Positions 45,820 to 56,727 of a stretch of 64,000 bases of DNA are shown here, piece by piece (positions within the stretch are counted from its first letter, which is position 1; every line of letters starts with the position of its first letter). Below the pieces are notes generated by a model. It was not told the origin of the DNA, did not search any database, and saw only the letters and a program-made list of their open reading frames with translations. The translations under genes were made by a program, and so were the position numbers. Location: contig CM018035.1 in NCBI GenBank assembly GCA_008638375.1, positions 35,064,824 to 35,128,823 of the forward strand. The letters run 5' to 3'. This DNA comes from Nyssa sinensis (lineage: Eukaryota; Streptophyta; Magnoliopsida; Cornales; Nyssaceae).

Positions 45820-46440
45820 TTTTCATATTATGGACCTAACCATTGAGTTCGGAAGGTCGAAGAAAGTCAATTTAGACTCTCTCGGCTTTTAAATCTGGGT
45901 TCGGGTATATCAGGGGTATTTCGATCATTTTGCCGTCATAAAATTTCTGTCTCGGATTCGTCATCTAATCATGTATATAATCTCACAAGTGTTAGGTCTA
46001 CCGCTGGTATTAATTCCGTTTTAATCGGACTTCATTTGGGCCTTGTACAGTGTTAGGGGTATTATGGTAATTTCATATGTTATATTTTTCGGTACCTCAT
46101 TTGCAGTCACGGACCTCACCATTGAGTCCGGAATGTCCAACATAGTTAAAATGGACTATCTTTCAGTGTAATTTGGCCCTATGTGTCATTAGGGGCAGTA
46201 CGGTCATTTACCCCTTACATGTCTGTATTTTTCGAGACTTGGTTTCACAAATCGGACTCCACCATTTAGTCCGGAATGCCCGAAATAGTAAAATTACACT
46301 ATTCAATTATTAAATTCGGACTTCGTTTGACTTGTTTAAGGTCCAGGGGCAATATGGTAATTATTCCCTTTTAATAAAATAATTAAATAATTATTTTATT
46401 ATTTTATTTAATTTTTCAGGGGTATAATTGCAAAATATTT
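45820..46440 (-). repeat. Degenerate ~140 bp repeat array in L11
   Basis: Four or five units with GGACCTCACCATTGAGTCCG, GACTCCACCATTTAGTCCGG and GGGGTATTATGGTAATTT-like segments, in reverse orientation. Confidence 0.75.
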
Positions 46441-47898
46441 TCAAAATCTGGGCCTTAGTGTGATTCTGTTAAACAGCGGGGGTCAGTTTGTAAATATTTA
46501 AAAGTTCAAAACTGAACCAAAGGGTTCAGTCTCTTTGCAACTGAACCGGTCCGGTTCAGTCCGGTTTTGATCGGTTCTGTTACATTGCTGACGTCACGAT
46601 GACGTCAGCCCTAAAATAATTTAAAAACCAGTTATCCAAAACGACGCAGTTTCATTAATGTGGTGACCGTCTCCTGGACAGACACGTGTCCGAGTTGGCT
46701 CGGCCTAACTCATCTCGACTCGGTCAACTCGGCCAAGTCAACTCTGTCTTCCCCACTAACTGACTCGGTGTTGCCCTAATTTCTGCAGAATTTCTCTTTC
46801 AAATTCGTGATGTTTTAGACACGATTTTCAGTTGGTTTCAATTCCGATAGCTTTCTGCACTTAGTATCTATCATTTGACATCAATTTTAAGCATCGAATC
46901 ACTCTAAACCATTCTGTTTTCAAAACGATAGACGTGACCTGTAACACGCTCGAGCACCCTCATTTCTCAACCATTTCATGTGATTTTTGAAGCTACGTGA
47001 TCTACAGACCATAAGGATCAAGCCCCTATTTTTATTTTTTAGTTTGGTCTCGGTTTTAGAAGATTTGGGTTTCAAACCCGTAGCTTCATTTTCAAATTCG
47101 TGGGGCTATACGGTGTTCTGGGGTCACGTAGGTAGATGGTTGAGATCCTATCAGGGTCTATTTTAGATCTTAACATGCAAAACTCTGAACTGTTATGGTC
47201 GATTCAGACCTGGTATTCCAAGGTCCTTTAATGGAGGTTGGTTTCGGGTTTCATGGTTTCATGACCTATCCGACACCTCTAACACACACAGTATGCTCAA
47301 AACTAATTCTTAGGACCAAAAATAACCATGCATGCAGTCTACACCCGTAGCAATCCATCAAAACAGTTCCAAAATTTACAAAACAAGAATTGAAGATAAT
47401 TTGGAACTTTACCTTCACAGTGCTATCTCTCTCGGTTATGGCTCGACCCAGACCTCTCACAGTGTCCCTCGACTCCCTCAGGTCATGCACTTCAATCATC
47501 AAGCCTTCACCTTCCCTCTCTAATGGCCAAATTTCTCACAACACATATGCATGCACAAGCTTCCTTTCCTCTCTCTTTACACTCTCACTCTCACCAAACC
47601 CCATGTACACACACAGTTTACACAGTCTCTGTAATTTCAGAATTCTCTAAGGAGAGAATTTGATGCAAGTTATGGCATTTATATATTATAGGTTTATATA
47701 CATATAGGGCTATACACATATACATATATATGAGTATATCTCTGCCCTTAGTGGGGTTAGTGGGTGTTGACTGATGGAGGTGATGGAGGGCTATGATGAA
47801 GGGAATGCATGCAAGGCCATTGGCCAATTTGGGTGGTGGCTTAGGCAAGAATTGAGGTTATATACATATGTTAGTGCATCTGTACACAAAGTAACCAA

Positions 47899-47961
47899 CA
47901 GCCTAGTTGGTAACTTTTTGGGACAAATTTACTTACCTTGGTAGGTCAAGGGTTCAATTCC
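47899..47961 (+). repeat. tRNA-like module in L11
   Basis: CAGCCTAGTTGG (47899-47910) resembles a D-arm / A box and GGTTCAATTCC (47951-47961) a B box. Confidence 0.65.
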
Positions 47962-48596
47962 CCTTGGCCTCCCAAGTGACCATTTTCTCTTATTTTTCTG
48001 GTTAAGGCCCTGTTTGGTTGTCGCGGAATTCCAGTTTCAATGTTTTGGCCTTAACTTCCAATCCGTAACTCCTTTTTCAGTGCGGTTTCTTTCTGTCACT
48101 TCTTACTCAGAGTATCTTTCATTGACCAAGGTCCAATGTCAGTTTTTATTTTCTTGAGTTTCCCATAATTAGTTAATTCGAGTTTTATCACTATTAAAAA
48201 TAGACATTAAATTAGCTAAACCTGACATTTCATTCCCAAAACAGTTTTCAATACACAAAACATGCCAGTTAAGTAATTGGGGTGTTACATTAAAATTCTT
48301 GTATTTACATGACTCATGATTCAAATGTATTATTTCTTCCATTTTTAAATACTATCTTGACATGCAAGTGAGCTTCTTAAATTGTTGACTACTTGTAAGT
48401 TCGTATCGCATCATGTCTATTTAAATTCAAAATTTATATTAAATGTCTCTCTAAAAGTAAATGTTTTCATTCTAGCCATGTTTTAAATATTCCTGAATGA
48501 TGTGATTAAGTACTCTAAAGGTTGTCTTAAATGTTCCTGAATTTTATGTTCCAAGTATTTTGAAGGCTCTGTTAAAATACTAATGAAAGTTCTGTT

Positions 48597-48740
48597 AGAT
48601 GCTCTTAAAAAGCATCTATCTGAAAAGCCATGTTTTAATGCTCTTGAAAGGCATCTATTTGAAAAATTATGTTCTAAATGCTCTTAAAAAGCATCTACTT
48701 GGGAAGTTATGTTTAAATTCTCTTGAACATCTATTTGTAA
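48597..48740 (+). repeat. ~39-bp hairpin repeat in L8
   Basis: Four units starting near 48599, 48639, 48678 and 48717. The first and third contain the inverted repeat ATGCT-CTTAAAA-AGCAT; the second and fourth are diverged versions (ATGCTCTTGAAAGGCAT, ATTCTCTTGAACAT). Unit length 39-40 bp. Confidence 0.8.
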
Positions 48741-49236
48741 AGAAATATTTTTAAATGTTTCTTATTTACGAACTAGTAATGGAAGATAATTGTGCATAAG
48801 CACCATGAGCTCGTGAGGCCCTATGGGACTCGCATGCGAGAAAAAATACTCGATAGCAGGTTTATCCCCCCGGTATGAGATATCTCCACGAGAAGTTAAG
48901 CTGGGAGTTCGGTTCGAAACAGATTCCACTAAAATAAAAGTGAAAAGATGTTATGTTTAAAAATGGCAGAAGGTTTATTCCCCATTTTTCTAAACGTGAT
49001 TTATATGTTCTGATTTCATAATCAAAGGATTCATGTTTTCATAATTAATTGTAGAAGATTTTGAAACCCCTATTTACATGAAATGGGTCTTTTTTAAAAT
49101 GGCCCTGCTTTTTTAAATGAGAAAGGGCCATACCCTCCTGTTTACAAGAAAATGATTTTTATCATCTTGCTAACAAGTAAAGGATTTAAATTCCCTTTGC
49201 CACCAAATAGTTGTCCTGTACATGTTCAGAAGTTTT

Positions 49237-49460
49237 CCTGTTGCATATTAAATGCTTTACTTGAATGCTTTAAATGCTTCATGTTACATGTTTTCGAAGA
49301 TTTATGTACTTTGTATTCGTGAAATAACTATTTTACTCGAATGCCTTGAATGCATCGTGTTTCATGTTTTAAAGATTCTATATCCTATATTTGATTAAAT
49401 AAGTGTCTAGCCTGAATGCCTTGAATGCTTCATGTTATCTATTTTAAGATTCTTGTATCC
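49237..49460 (+). repeat. ~85-bp diverged repeat in L8
   Basis: Three units, each with TGAATGC(T/C)TT(A/G)AATGC, CATGTT and AAGATT(T/C)-like segments. Confidence 0.6.
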
Positions 49461-49993
49461 TGCATCTGAAGTGTACGAGCAATTGGTAGTGACTGTTTTA
49501 TGAACTCTCTTATACCTAACTCACTACCAGTTGAAAACCCATGACAAGGTACTATAATTACTCACGGGCTTTTTATAAAGATCACGTGGATTTGCTACCC
49601 TTGACTCTTTCAGGTAACGAAGATGGTTGGGAGCCTTGCCCGTACTAAGGAAGGGTGTCATGAGCTCCGCACTAAATTAGCATTTTTTAGAATGACAAGA
49701 CCAATAGTTGGCCAATCTTTTGTAGAATCCTATTTTGGACAAATTATGTATTTAAGTCGCTAAGGACAATGGTCATGTAATATGTTTAGCCTTTAAAAAT
49801 TTAGCATACTCTGTATATTTGTTCATTGTAGCATTCTGTGAGTGGCAATTCTAGGCAGATGTGCAGAAAGAAAGAAAGAAAAAGTTTTCATGCTTCCACA
49901 AAATATTTTCAATGCTGCACCGCTATCTGGCACCGTCGCTTCTGGTCTATCGGCCGGCCCCTAGGCCAAAGGGTGGCGATCTCGTCCCGGTAA

Positions 49994-51357
49994 TCCACTT
50001 AGGCCAAATCGTTGGTCGTGAAAATTTCAGTCACTATGATCTCGGCCATTTCTTTACCAAAATCAATGGTTCTTGGATCATTTTGATCCTTAGGTGATCC
50101 CTAGTCATCCTAGGATCTTAATATAGGGCTTAGATCACGTTTGGTCAATGTGAACTGATTATTCTCTTTTGTTATGCTAGCCTATTACATGCTCATTTCT
50201 GAGTTAAATGGCTCGATTCTTTTTCTTTTGTGAAACATTTTGGGTCTAGAGTAAGACCCCTATTCCTAGAAATTCGTTTATTTGTGGTCGGTTTCTAAGT
50301 AGTTCTTTTGAGCTCAATTAATAGCGGTTCCTTTAAACCTGTCATTCTTGAGACTCCAAGCTGCTTCTAGGTGTTTAATCATGTTAAAAATCTACTCAGA
50401 AACTTAAATAAGATAATGGATTTTAGCCTTTTACTTGGTTGAGCAGATCTTAGATTTCTTCTAAATTTTTTCTCTCATCCTTCTTTCCCACTAGTCAACA
50501 ATCTCTTCAGTTCCTCTTTGCACAAAATCTCTCTCCTCCTTTAACTCTTTTTAGTGGTGTTTGCAATTCTGATTGGAAGTCTTTTATAAGTTAGATATCC
50601 TTCTTTTGCATTTAATGCATTTTTTGTCAAAAGAGGCAACAAGTAAGGAATGGCACTATTGAAGGCAGCTGGTGGGCTACTTGGAGTGTGCAGTTGTACT
50701 AAGGCCAGGTATTCCCTTCCCACAAGCAAGCCCCACACCCCTTTTTCACATTTTTTCCTTATTTCCCTCACTTTTCAGATCTTTTTCCTCTTCCCCCCAT
50801 GCTTTTATACGGCTGTGTGCACACACACACACAACACACTCTAGTATGTGTAGTAGCTTCTCTCCTTATGTGCTAGTCACATGAGGGCTTAATTCTATTT
50901 TTTTGAATTTTTCTTCTATCTTCTTCACTACTTTTTTTATATACATTTTTATATTTTTACACACACACACACATACTTGGTGGGTGAAATCTGACCTCCA
51001 ATGTACTCTTTTTGGTCATGGTGATGAACCATAAATTTTTTTATTTTCCTTTTATTTTTCTCAAATTTTTATGCATTTAATTATAATTTTTTTTCTATTT
51101 TTCATAATTAATAAATAATTTATATTATTTATTAATTATTGGCGATGTGTTTATTTATTTGGTTCGTGATGTTCGGGGATCATAAAGAATTGTCTTTTGT
51201 TGACCACGAACTGATCAAGTCAATTCATGACTATTCTAGACTTTGCCTCGATTAGGACTTTATGTTGATACTACGTATGCGTACTGAAGGGTTTTTCATT
51301 GATCTAAGTTACGTAACATTGTTTTAGATTCTCAATTTGTTGGGATAGAGTGTTACA
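49994..51357 (-). other. Distal part of L7
   Basis: Gene-like and CA-microsatellite DNA (50815-50835, 50958-50974) ending in AT-rich sequence with AATTAATAAATAATTTATAT and the terminus GTGTTACA. No tRNA-like module in this arm; in L7 it sits in the other arm. No coding region recognised. Confidence 0.6.
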
Positions 51358-52002
51358 GTCGTCACCTTAGCTTCCCAAGTCCTTAGTAGAGACCTAAGAA
51401 TTGGTTTTGCCATTTCAACATTAGTATAGCTCTTACCAAAAGCTTTTAGAGAGTTAACAATATTAGTAAAGTGAGTAAACATTTCTGGAATCAACTTACT
51501 AGCATTTACTTTAAATTGTTCATAACTATGAACTAACATGCTGATTTTTTACTCTTTTACTTTATTGGTACCTTTACAGGTAACCTCAAGTTTATCCCAA
51601 ATCTCCTTTGCGGATTCGTATGCGAAGATTCTATTAAACTCATTTTCATCTAAGGCACAATATAAGTTACTCACGGCTTTAGGATTTATTTGAATGAGCT
51701 TAAGATCATTCTCATCCCATTCTCTTTCTCCCTTAACAACTTTGTTAATACTAGTGGAGCTTTTAGCCTTCATAGGAAAATGAGGCTCATTAACAATGGC
51801 CTTCCATATGTCATAATCTAAAGCTTGAAGATAAATCTTCATTTTAGCCTTCCAATTTGTGTAGTTTTTCTCACTAAACAATGGAGGTCTATTGGTCGAT
51901 TGCCACTTGGCAAAGACGTACGGTTCCTGCAATATTTGCCATATCTTTTCTCTTAACGTGTTGCTTCTATTTTATAAAAGATGAGGCTTTAATACCACTT
52001 AT
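51358..52002 (-). pseudogene. Copia element C1: primer-binding site and gag N-terminus
   Basis: Read on the minus strand just after the LTR: ATAAG, then TGGTATTAAAGCC (51997-51985), a diverged form of the TGGTATCAGAGC site that pairs with initiator-Met tRNA, then MANIAGTV at about 51947. A one-base shift leads into the long frame 51932-51549, a Copia gag (WQSTNRPPLFSEKNYTNWKA, WDKLEVTCKGTNKVKE). A second frame 51539-51358 continues it (LIPEMFTHFTNIVNSLKAFG) to VTT, where L7 interrupts. The remaining gag is at 23881-23300. Confidence 0.85.
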
Positions 52003-53470
52003 TGTCAAGATATTTACCCTAGAGAGGGGTGAATAGGGTATTTTACAAATATTGGCTACTTTTAAAAACTTTAAATATAAATACCAAAGATGCACAAATA
52101 AGTAAAAAGTAGAGAGAGAGAGAGAGAGAACAAACACTAGTGATTTACAAGGTTCAAAAAACTTCCTACGTCCTCAACTCAAGCATCCCTACTTGAGTTT
52201 TTCCACTATCTTGATCTCCTTGCAAGTGGAGGTCAAACTTTTACAACAAGATCTCCTCACTCTTTTTCCGAGCAAAATATACCATTTTGCCTTACCGGGT
52301 AGTGCCTACCCAAAACTCTCACCACAATAAGATGATACAAATATTTTTACCAAAGAATGCTTTCTTAAGATATGAATGGGACAAATAAGTTTACTCTCTA
52401 AAGATTGATCAATAAATGCTCAAGTATTTAAGAGCTAAGAAAGCTTAAATATCTAGATATGAAAAGAAATGAGTTCTTAAGTCACTAGAGAGATTTGAAA
52501 GTGAAAACAAGTTTGTGAAGGTTAATGATAGCAATAAATTCTTCCAACAACCTTTATTTACAGGCCTTATGAGAATATAGTCGTTTGAATTTGAAAATGG
52601 TCATTCCCCCCTCCTTCCAAATCTATTTAAAATTTGAATTTGAAAACGCCAGATCGACAAAATCAAACGACTAAGTTCACCATTAAATCGATTGAATCAT
52701 AATTTGGTTGACTAAAGGACTCGACTAATTTGTCCAGAAGGTAGAGGTTGATCTTTGTAAAAAGGTCATTTAGTCGACTAAATCCTGGATTCAGTCTATT
52801 GAATCTTCCAATAAGATTTCATTATAAAAAAGGATTAAGTTATTCAGTCGACTGAATCAACAATTTGGTCCGACTAAATTTAATAACGTGTTAGCGCCTT
52901 ATGAACAAAATGCTTGTTCAATCAATCGAGTCTTGGATCCAGTTGACTAAATCTTCTAGAGACAAAATACACTTGTTTTTGTGAACATGATTCAGTCGAC
53001 TGAATTGAGAACTTAGTCAACGGAATTCATCAGTTTGGCTTTAATGCTTATTTTGTTCAATGTTCTATTTTTCAAGTCTCTTGATTTTTCAAAGCTTAGT
53101 TTCTAACTTTGTTATCCTTTTGAAAAATCATTTTGTTGATTGATTTTAGTTGATAACTTAAATACTTTAAGCATTATGTTTTGATAAATCAATCCTAGAT
53201 CACTCAGACAGCCAACATAAAAAGTAAAAGTCTTCACTTGATTCCTTGGGCATGAGTGCTTTCTTGAGTTTGACTTGATGTTTGATCTTGTGAGCATGTT
53301 TCTATGATGTTGATCCTCTTCATCTTTAGTGAAGCCTTAGTCAACCATCCCTTTAGTTCAATGACCTATTTGTTTTGTCACTTAAGGTAAATCATTAGTC
53401 TACATCATCACTGCTTTGTTATTATCAAAATTATGAGAATGCCCTTATTTGAAAACCTTTAGGGCCAACA
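52003..53470 (-). repeat. LTR of Copia element C1
   Basis: On the minus strand it begins TGTTGGCCCTAAAGG at 53470 and ends ATCTTGACA at 52003, directly before the primer-binding site. 1468 bp. The region 52650-53030 is rich in TTCAGTCGACTGAAT-like palindromes. A polypurine-like ATGGGGAGAT stands just outside its 5' border, which is unusual for a 5' LTR. No second LTR of this element is in the window. Confidence 0.8.
52650..53030. repeat. Repeated AGTCGACT palindromes in C1 LTR
   Basis: TTTAGTCGACTAAAT (~52790), ATTCAGTCGACTGAATC (~52834), GATTCAGTCGACTGAATT (~52990) and several diverged versions (GATTGAATC, CAGTTGACTAAATC) recur every 30-70 bp. Position in the U3 part of an LTR suggests possible protein-binding sites; this is inference. 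Confidence 0.7.
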
Positions 53471-53484
53471 ATCTCCCCATTTTT

Positions 53485-53638
53485 AGAGAAAGTAAAAGTT
53501 TATTTGTGTTTAAAGAATAAAGATCTTGAAGAGGAGAATGTCTCTTTTAAAAAGAAGGTGGATGATCTAAATTTTACCATAAGAAAATTTACTTAAGGTA
53601 GTGAATTTTGTTTATAAGATCATCTCATAACAAAGATG
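53485..53638 (+). pseudogene. Copia gag fragment in plus orientation
   Basis: Encodes YLCLKNKDLEEENVSFKKKV and a following KIIS-stop-QRC segment, matching the gag coiled-coil region of C1 (LKNKDLKEEIASLKKKT; KIVSQQRC), but on the opposite strand. About 150 bp only, ending exactly at the next LTR border. A fragment of a related element, not part of C1. Confidence 0.75.
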
Positions 53639-54886
53639 TGTTGGGTTCAGAACCACAGTGGAAGCGATTTTAAAAATCTTTTTAGATCTTTTTCTTTACA
53701 TGAATCATACAATCTTGACAAGAGAGTTAGAATCACCTTATTCTTAATAATCTTGATTGTTGAAAAAGACTTTTTGAAAAGTTGATGCAATCTTTCTTCT
53801 CTTTCTCCTTTACGTCTTCTCCTATTTTCCCTTAGGCAAACCGTATCAAGGAGAATGGGCTACCTCTTATTTTTTTCTGGCACAAAAACTTGTGATAAAT
53901 GGCTCCCTACATATCATATATATAAGGCTTAATCTAATTAGGACAAAAGAAGGGATCTAGTGGGTCTCACTAAGTTAGCTTCCAATTAATCAATTAAATC
54001 TTAATTATTTCATAATCAAATTAATTTCAATTAACTCCACTATATAATTGAAATTGTACTCCAACTTAATAGAATAGAGTAAACCCATATACACTATAAT
54101 TTTGCAGTTGGCCCCTCTACATGGATATTAATAATTAGGATTATACTGTCAAATTAATTCTCTAATTATTTTAAGAACCTAATTCAATAATTATTAATCA
54201 CTTTCAATTGATCATCATTTCAATAAACAATTTACTGAAAAGACCAGATCCAGATTTCAGTGATTAACCCATTGAACTAGCACAAAGGTGATATCCATCT
54301 CTTTAATATATAGAGTGTAGATTCCATCTTGAGAATATGTGTTCCCACAATCTAAATAATGACTTCCCAAGATACCGAGGTGTTAATCTAAAAGACCTCA
54401 CTCATTAGTAACTCAAAGTCATCATTATTCAGAACTTGAGTTCACTATCCTCTCAAGATTAAGAGCTTACGGTGAATAGTGAATAAGAAACTTATTAAAG
54501 GTGACAATTTCAAATGATCGTTTCTTATAGTGATCCAGTTCATTGTATTCTCAATACACCAATACAATAACCTAGAGTCCACTACTATGATGGTTGATAT
54601 AAACCACCTTATCATATAAAGGTTAACTATATTACAGCTTTTCAGATAAGATGTCCAGTCTTATCAATAGCCGTGAACAATTCTAGAATTGCCTATATAA
54701 GCAATTCATATCTCCTGTGTATAAATCTCATTTATACACATGAACCACTCCTAATGAGAATTCAAGGACTAATCATCTCATGATATACAACAACATCCAA
54801 ACATATGTTGATATGAAACTCATGAATAAATCAAATCTATTAAATAATAATAAAATATCTTGGATATGAGGGCACACATCCTAACA
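53639..54886 (-). repeat. LTR of a second Copia element
   Basis: On the minus strand it starts TGTTAGGATGTGTGCCC at 54886 and ends TGAACCCAACA at 53639, 1248 bp. It is preceded on that strand by CAAGTGGGAGTT, a typical Copia polypurine tract, so it is a 3' LTR whose internal region has been lost. The flanks show no 5-bp duplication. Confidence 0.8.
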
Positions 54887-54889
54887 AAC

Positions 54890-56130
54890 TCCCACTTGCA
54901 TCTGTAACTTTCTAGTCCTTCTTGAAAAACTACAGGATAAAACCCTATAAGCTTGATGAAAAGCTCGTGAGTAACTCTAGTCCCCTGTCATGGGTTTCTA
55001 GAAACCCATTTCATAAACATTTTTATAGCTTTCATTAACTTTCATAAAGCGTTCATAAATTTCATGGATTTAGTTAAGAGATACTGGCATTCTTTACATA
55101 ATCAATTAGATAAATCTGTGATTTTCAATACATGCTGAAATCGTTACATAAGGGTTCATGCCAGTCTAGTTTTTCAAAATATCATTTCATTATGTATTCA
55201 TAACAATGGAATAGAAATAAGGAAATATGTATCACATACCAAATATCTTTATAGCGTATGTCTCTGTAGGGTCATCATTGTCACCTTGGTGACCATCTAT
55301 GTAATTTAAAGCTTATGGGCTTACATAGACCCTCCAAATTCTAACTCCTAGCGAAGTTCTCGCTATCTTAATCAATAAATAGTTTACCAGTTCTTATCCC
55401 CCGAAAGGGTCTATACGATAAATAATATTAAAAACATGCCTTGCAAAACTTTCTTAGCTATCCATGCATCAAAACATTTAAGAATGCTACTTATAAAGCA
55501 TGACGTTCAAAACTTTATCATGATAATAAAATATTTGCATAAAATTGTAAAGCATAGCATGCAAATGTGAGAAGACAGTAAAAGAACTGTAATCAAATAA
55601 AAAGCCTCAATTTCAGGGTTTAGGGTTACTCACCTGTAGTCTAGTATCCATGGTAATTTCTTTATTCATTTACTTGATATGCCTCAACACTTGTCTTAAT
55701 CTTATTCTTTGCTGGTGATCCTAAATCATGGTTTAAGATATATTGATACTATATCAGTAAGTATCTTAGTTTAATCCTTTACTTACTTAGTGCTCTTAGT
55801 CTCTTCTCGACTTAGTCTTACAGTTTAGGACTCTCATATGGTATTTAATTAGGGTTTCTAATACTTCTTAGTCTATCGTGTGCTTTACTTTAGCCTTAGG
55901 GGCATTTTGGTCATTTACCATTTTATTTCTTATATCATTCAGTCCGTCATTTGCCTAAACAGACTACATTTCTTAGTCCAAGCGGTCCTTAAAACATTAA
56001 CATAGGTATTTTAATTTCATATATGCTCTTTTGGTAGCTTCATTAAGTCTTAAGGATGTATTCATCAATTTTTAGTTTGTTAACAAGTTTTATTTCCCTT
56101 AAAAGGACGTCAACATTAACAGGTTTTATT
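54890..56130 (-). mobile_element. L element fragment L12
   Basis: Minus-oriented L sequence lacking both ends: hairpin/acceptor motif (~54935-54985, with TAAGCTTGATGAAAAGCTCGT), the GGTGACCATCTATGTAA section (~55285) and the start of the degenerate repeats (~55850-56110). Cut on the left by the Copia LTR and on the right by the LTR of G2. Confidence 0.65.
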
Positions 56131-56297
56131 TCCCAGCATTTCCTATTCTGAAGGGAAGATTAGAGATCTTGTGGGACTCTGAGCAAAAAAGGCTCTAAAC
56201 TTTATGTGCCTGTCTGTTCTGGATAGCAGAGCTTCTTTTGGTCTATATGCACAGGTGCTCTGCATGTACACGTGTCTGTCCTTTTTGTGGTACATCA
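56130..56297 (-). repeat. Truncated 3' LTR of G2
   Basis: On the minus strand it starts TGATGTACCACAAAAAGGAC at 56297, directly after the purine tract GAGGGAGGGGGGGAGTAAC. The start resembles the G1 LTR (TGATATACCACAAAATGAC). It breaks off about 170 bp in, where L12 sequence begins. Confidence 0.7.
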
Positions 56298-56727
56298 GTT
56301 ACTCCCCCCCTCCCTCGAACATTAGTTTAACACATTGCGTAACTGAGGCTCAAGGTTTTTAAAGAGTCACGTGCTATATCCACGCGTCGCGCCGCTTTAC
56401 TTTCTACAACAGCCGTTGATGCGACATTCATTACATTGGCCGTCGTTTGGACTTTCGAGGCCATCATTTCCTTAACCGACGCGAGGGTTCGAAATTATGG
56501 GTCACCATCATTTCAGCCCTTTATAAAAGGGGAAGGAGGTAAGTGTGCGCCCTTTCCCTTCATCATTTTCTTTGCTTCAAGTTCATCGCCACATACTTGA
56601 GGAAAATAGAGTGAGGAAATTGTCATCGTGAGAAGCCTTCTTTCTCCGATCGAGTCTCAAGTTCGGTTCATTCTTGACCGTTCTTCTCATTTTTGTTCTT
56701 CTTCCCCTCTTTCTCTTTATTTTCACA

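Larger units (their letters stand above)
44827..48289 (-). mobile_element. L element copy L11, complete, TSD TTAAA
   Basis: 3463 bp, starts TGTCACATCCCCTAGACCC and ends TAATTGGGGTGTTACA, flanked by TTAAA at 44822-44826 and 48290-48294. The plan is a clean mirror of L10: conserved CACCCTATGCGGAT end, acceptor/hairpin motif (45259-45310), degenerate repeats (45820-46440), the GAACCGGTCCGGTTC section (~46545), gene-like section (~46750-47300), tRNA-like module and TAATTA-rich end. Inserted in L8. Confidence 0.92.
26313..49993 (+). mobile_element. L element copy L8 (ends uncertain), nested in L7
   Basis: Plus-oriented L sequence begins near TGTAATAAAATTTAGTGC (26313, after CCCAC) and is interrupted by L9 (26691-42799) and L11 (44827-48289). 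It contains a minus-strand tRNA-like module, the gene-like section (~42805-43640), degenerate repeats (~43960-44560), the hairpin/acceptor motif (~49555-49613) and a GCTTCCACAAAATATT distal section matching L1. The standard terminal GGGATGTGACA is not present; sequence similarity fades near 49990. TCCAC at 49994-49998 is a weak partner for CCCAC. Confidence 0.55.
23882..51357 (-). mobile_element. L element copy L7 with nested inserts, TSD GTCGT
   Basis: Starts TGTCACATCCTAGAACC and ends GAGTGTTACA at 51357. GTCGT is duplicated exactly at 23877-23881 and 51358-51362. Removing it rejoins the Copia gag in phase, proving a single insertion. Its own sequence is 23882-26312 plus about 49994-51357; the rest is younger inserts (L8, which holds L9 and L11). 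The left part carries the hairpin/acceptor motif (~24235-24285), repeats (~25220-25600), a tRNA-like module and a gene-like stretch; the right part is gene-like and AT-rich DNA. Confidence 0.85.

Noticed and set aside
56200..56400. A possible host gene promoter upstream of the ORF at 56728
   Set aside because: The segment is the LTR and purine tract of G2 read from the other strand; the ORF is the antisense ORF of that element.
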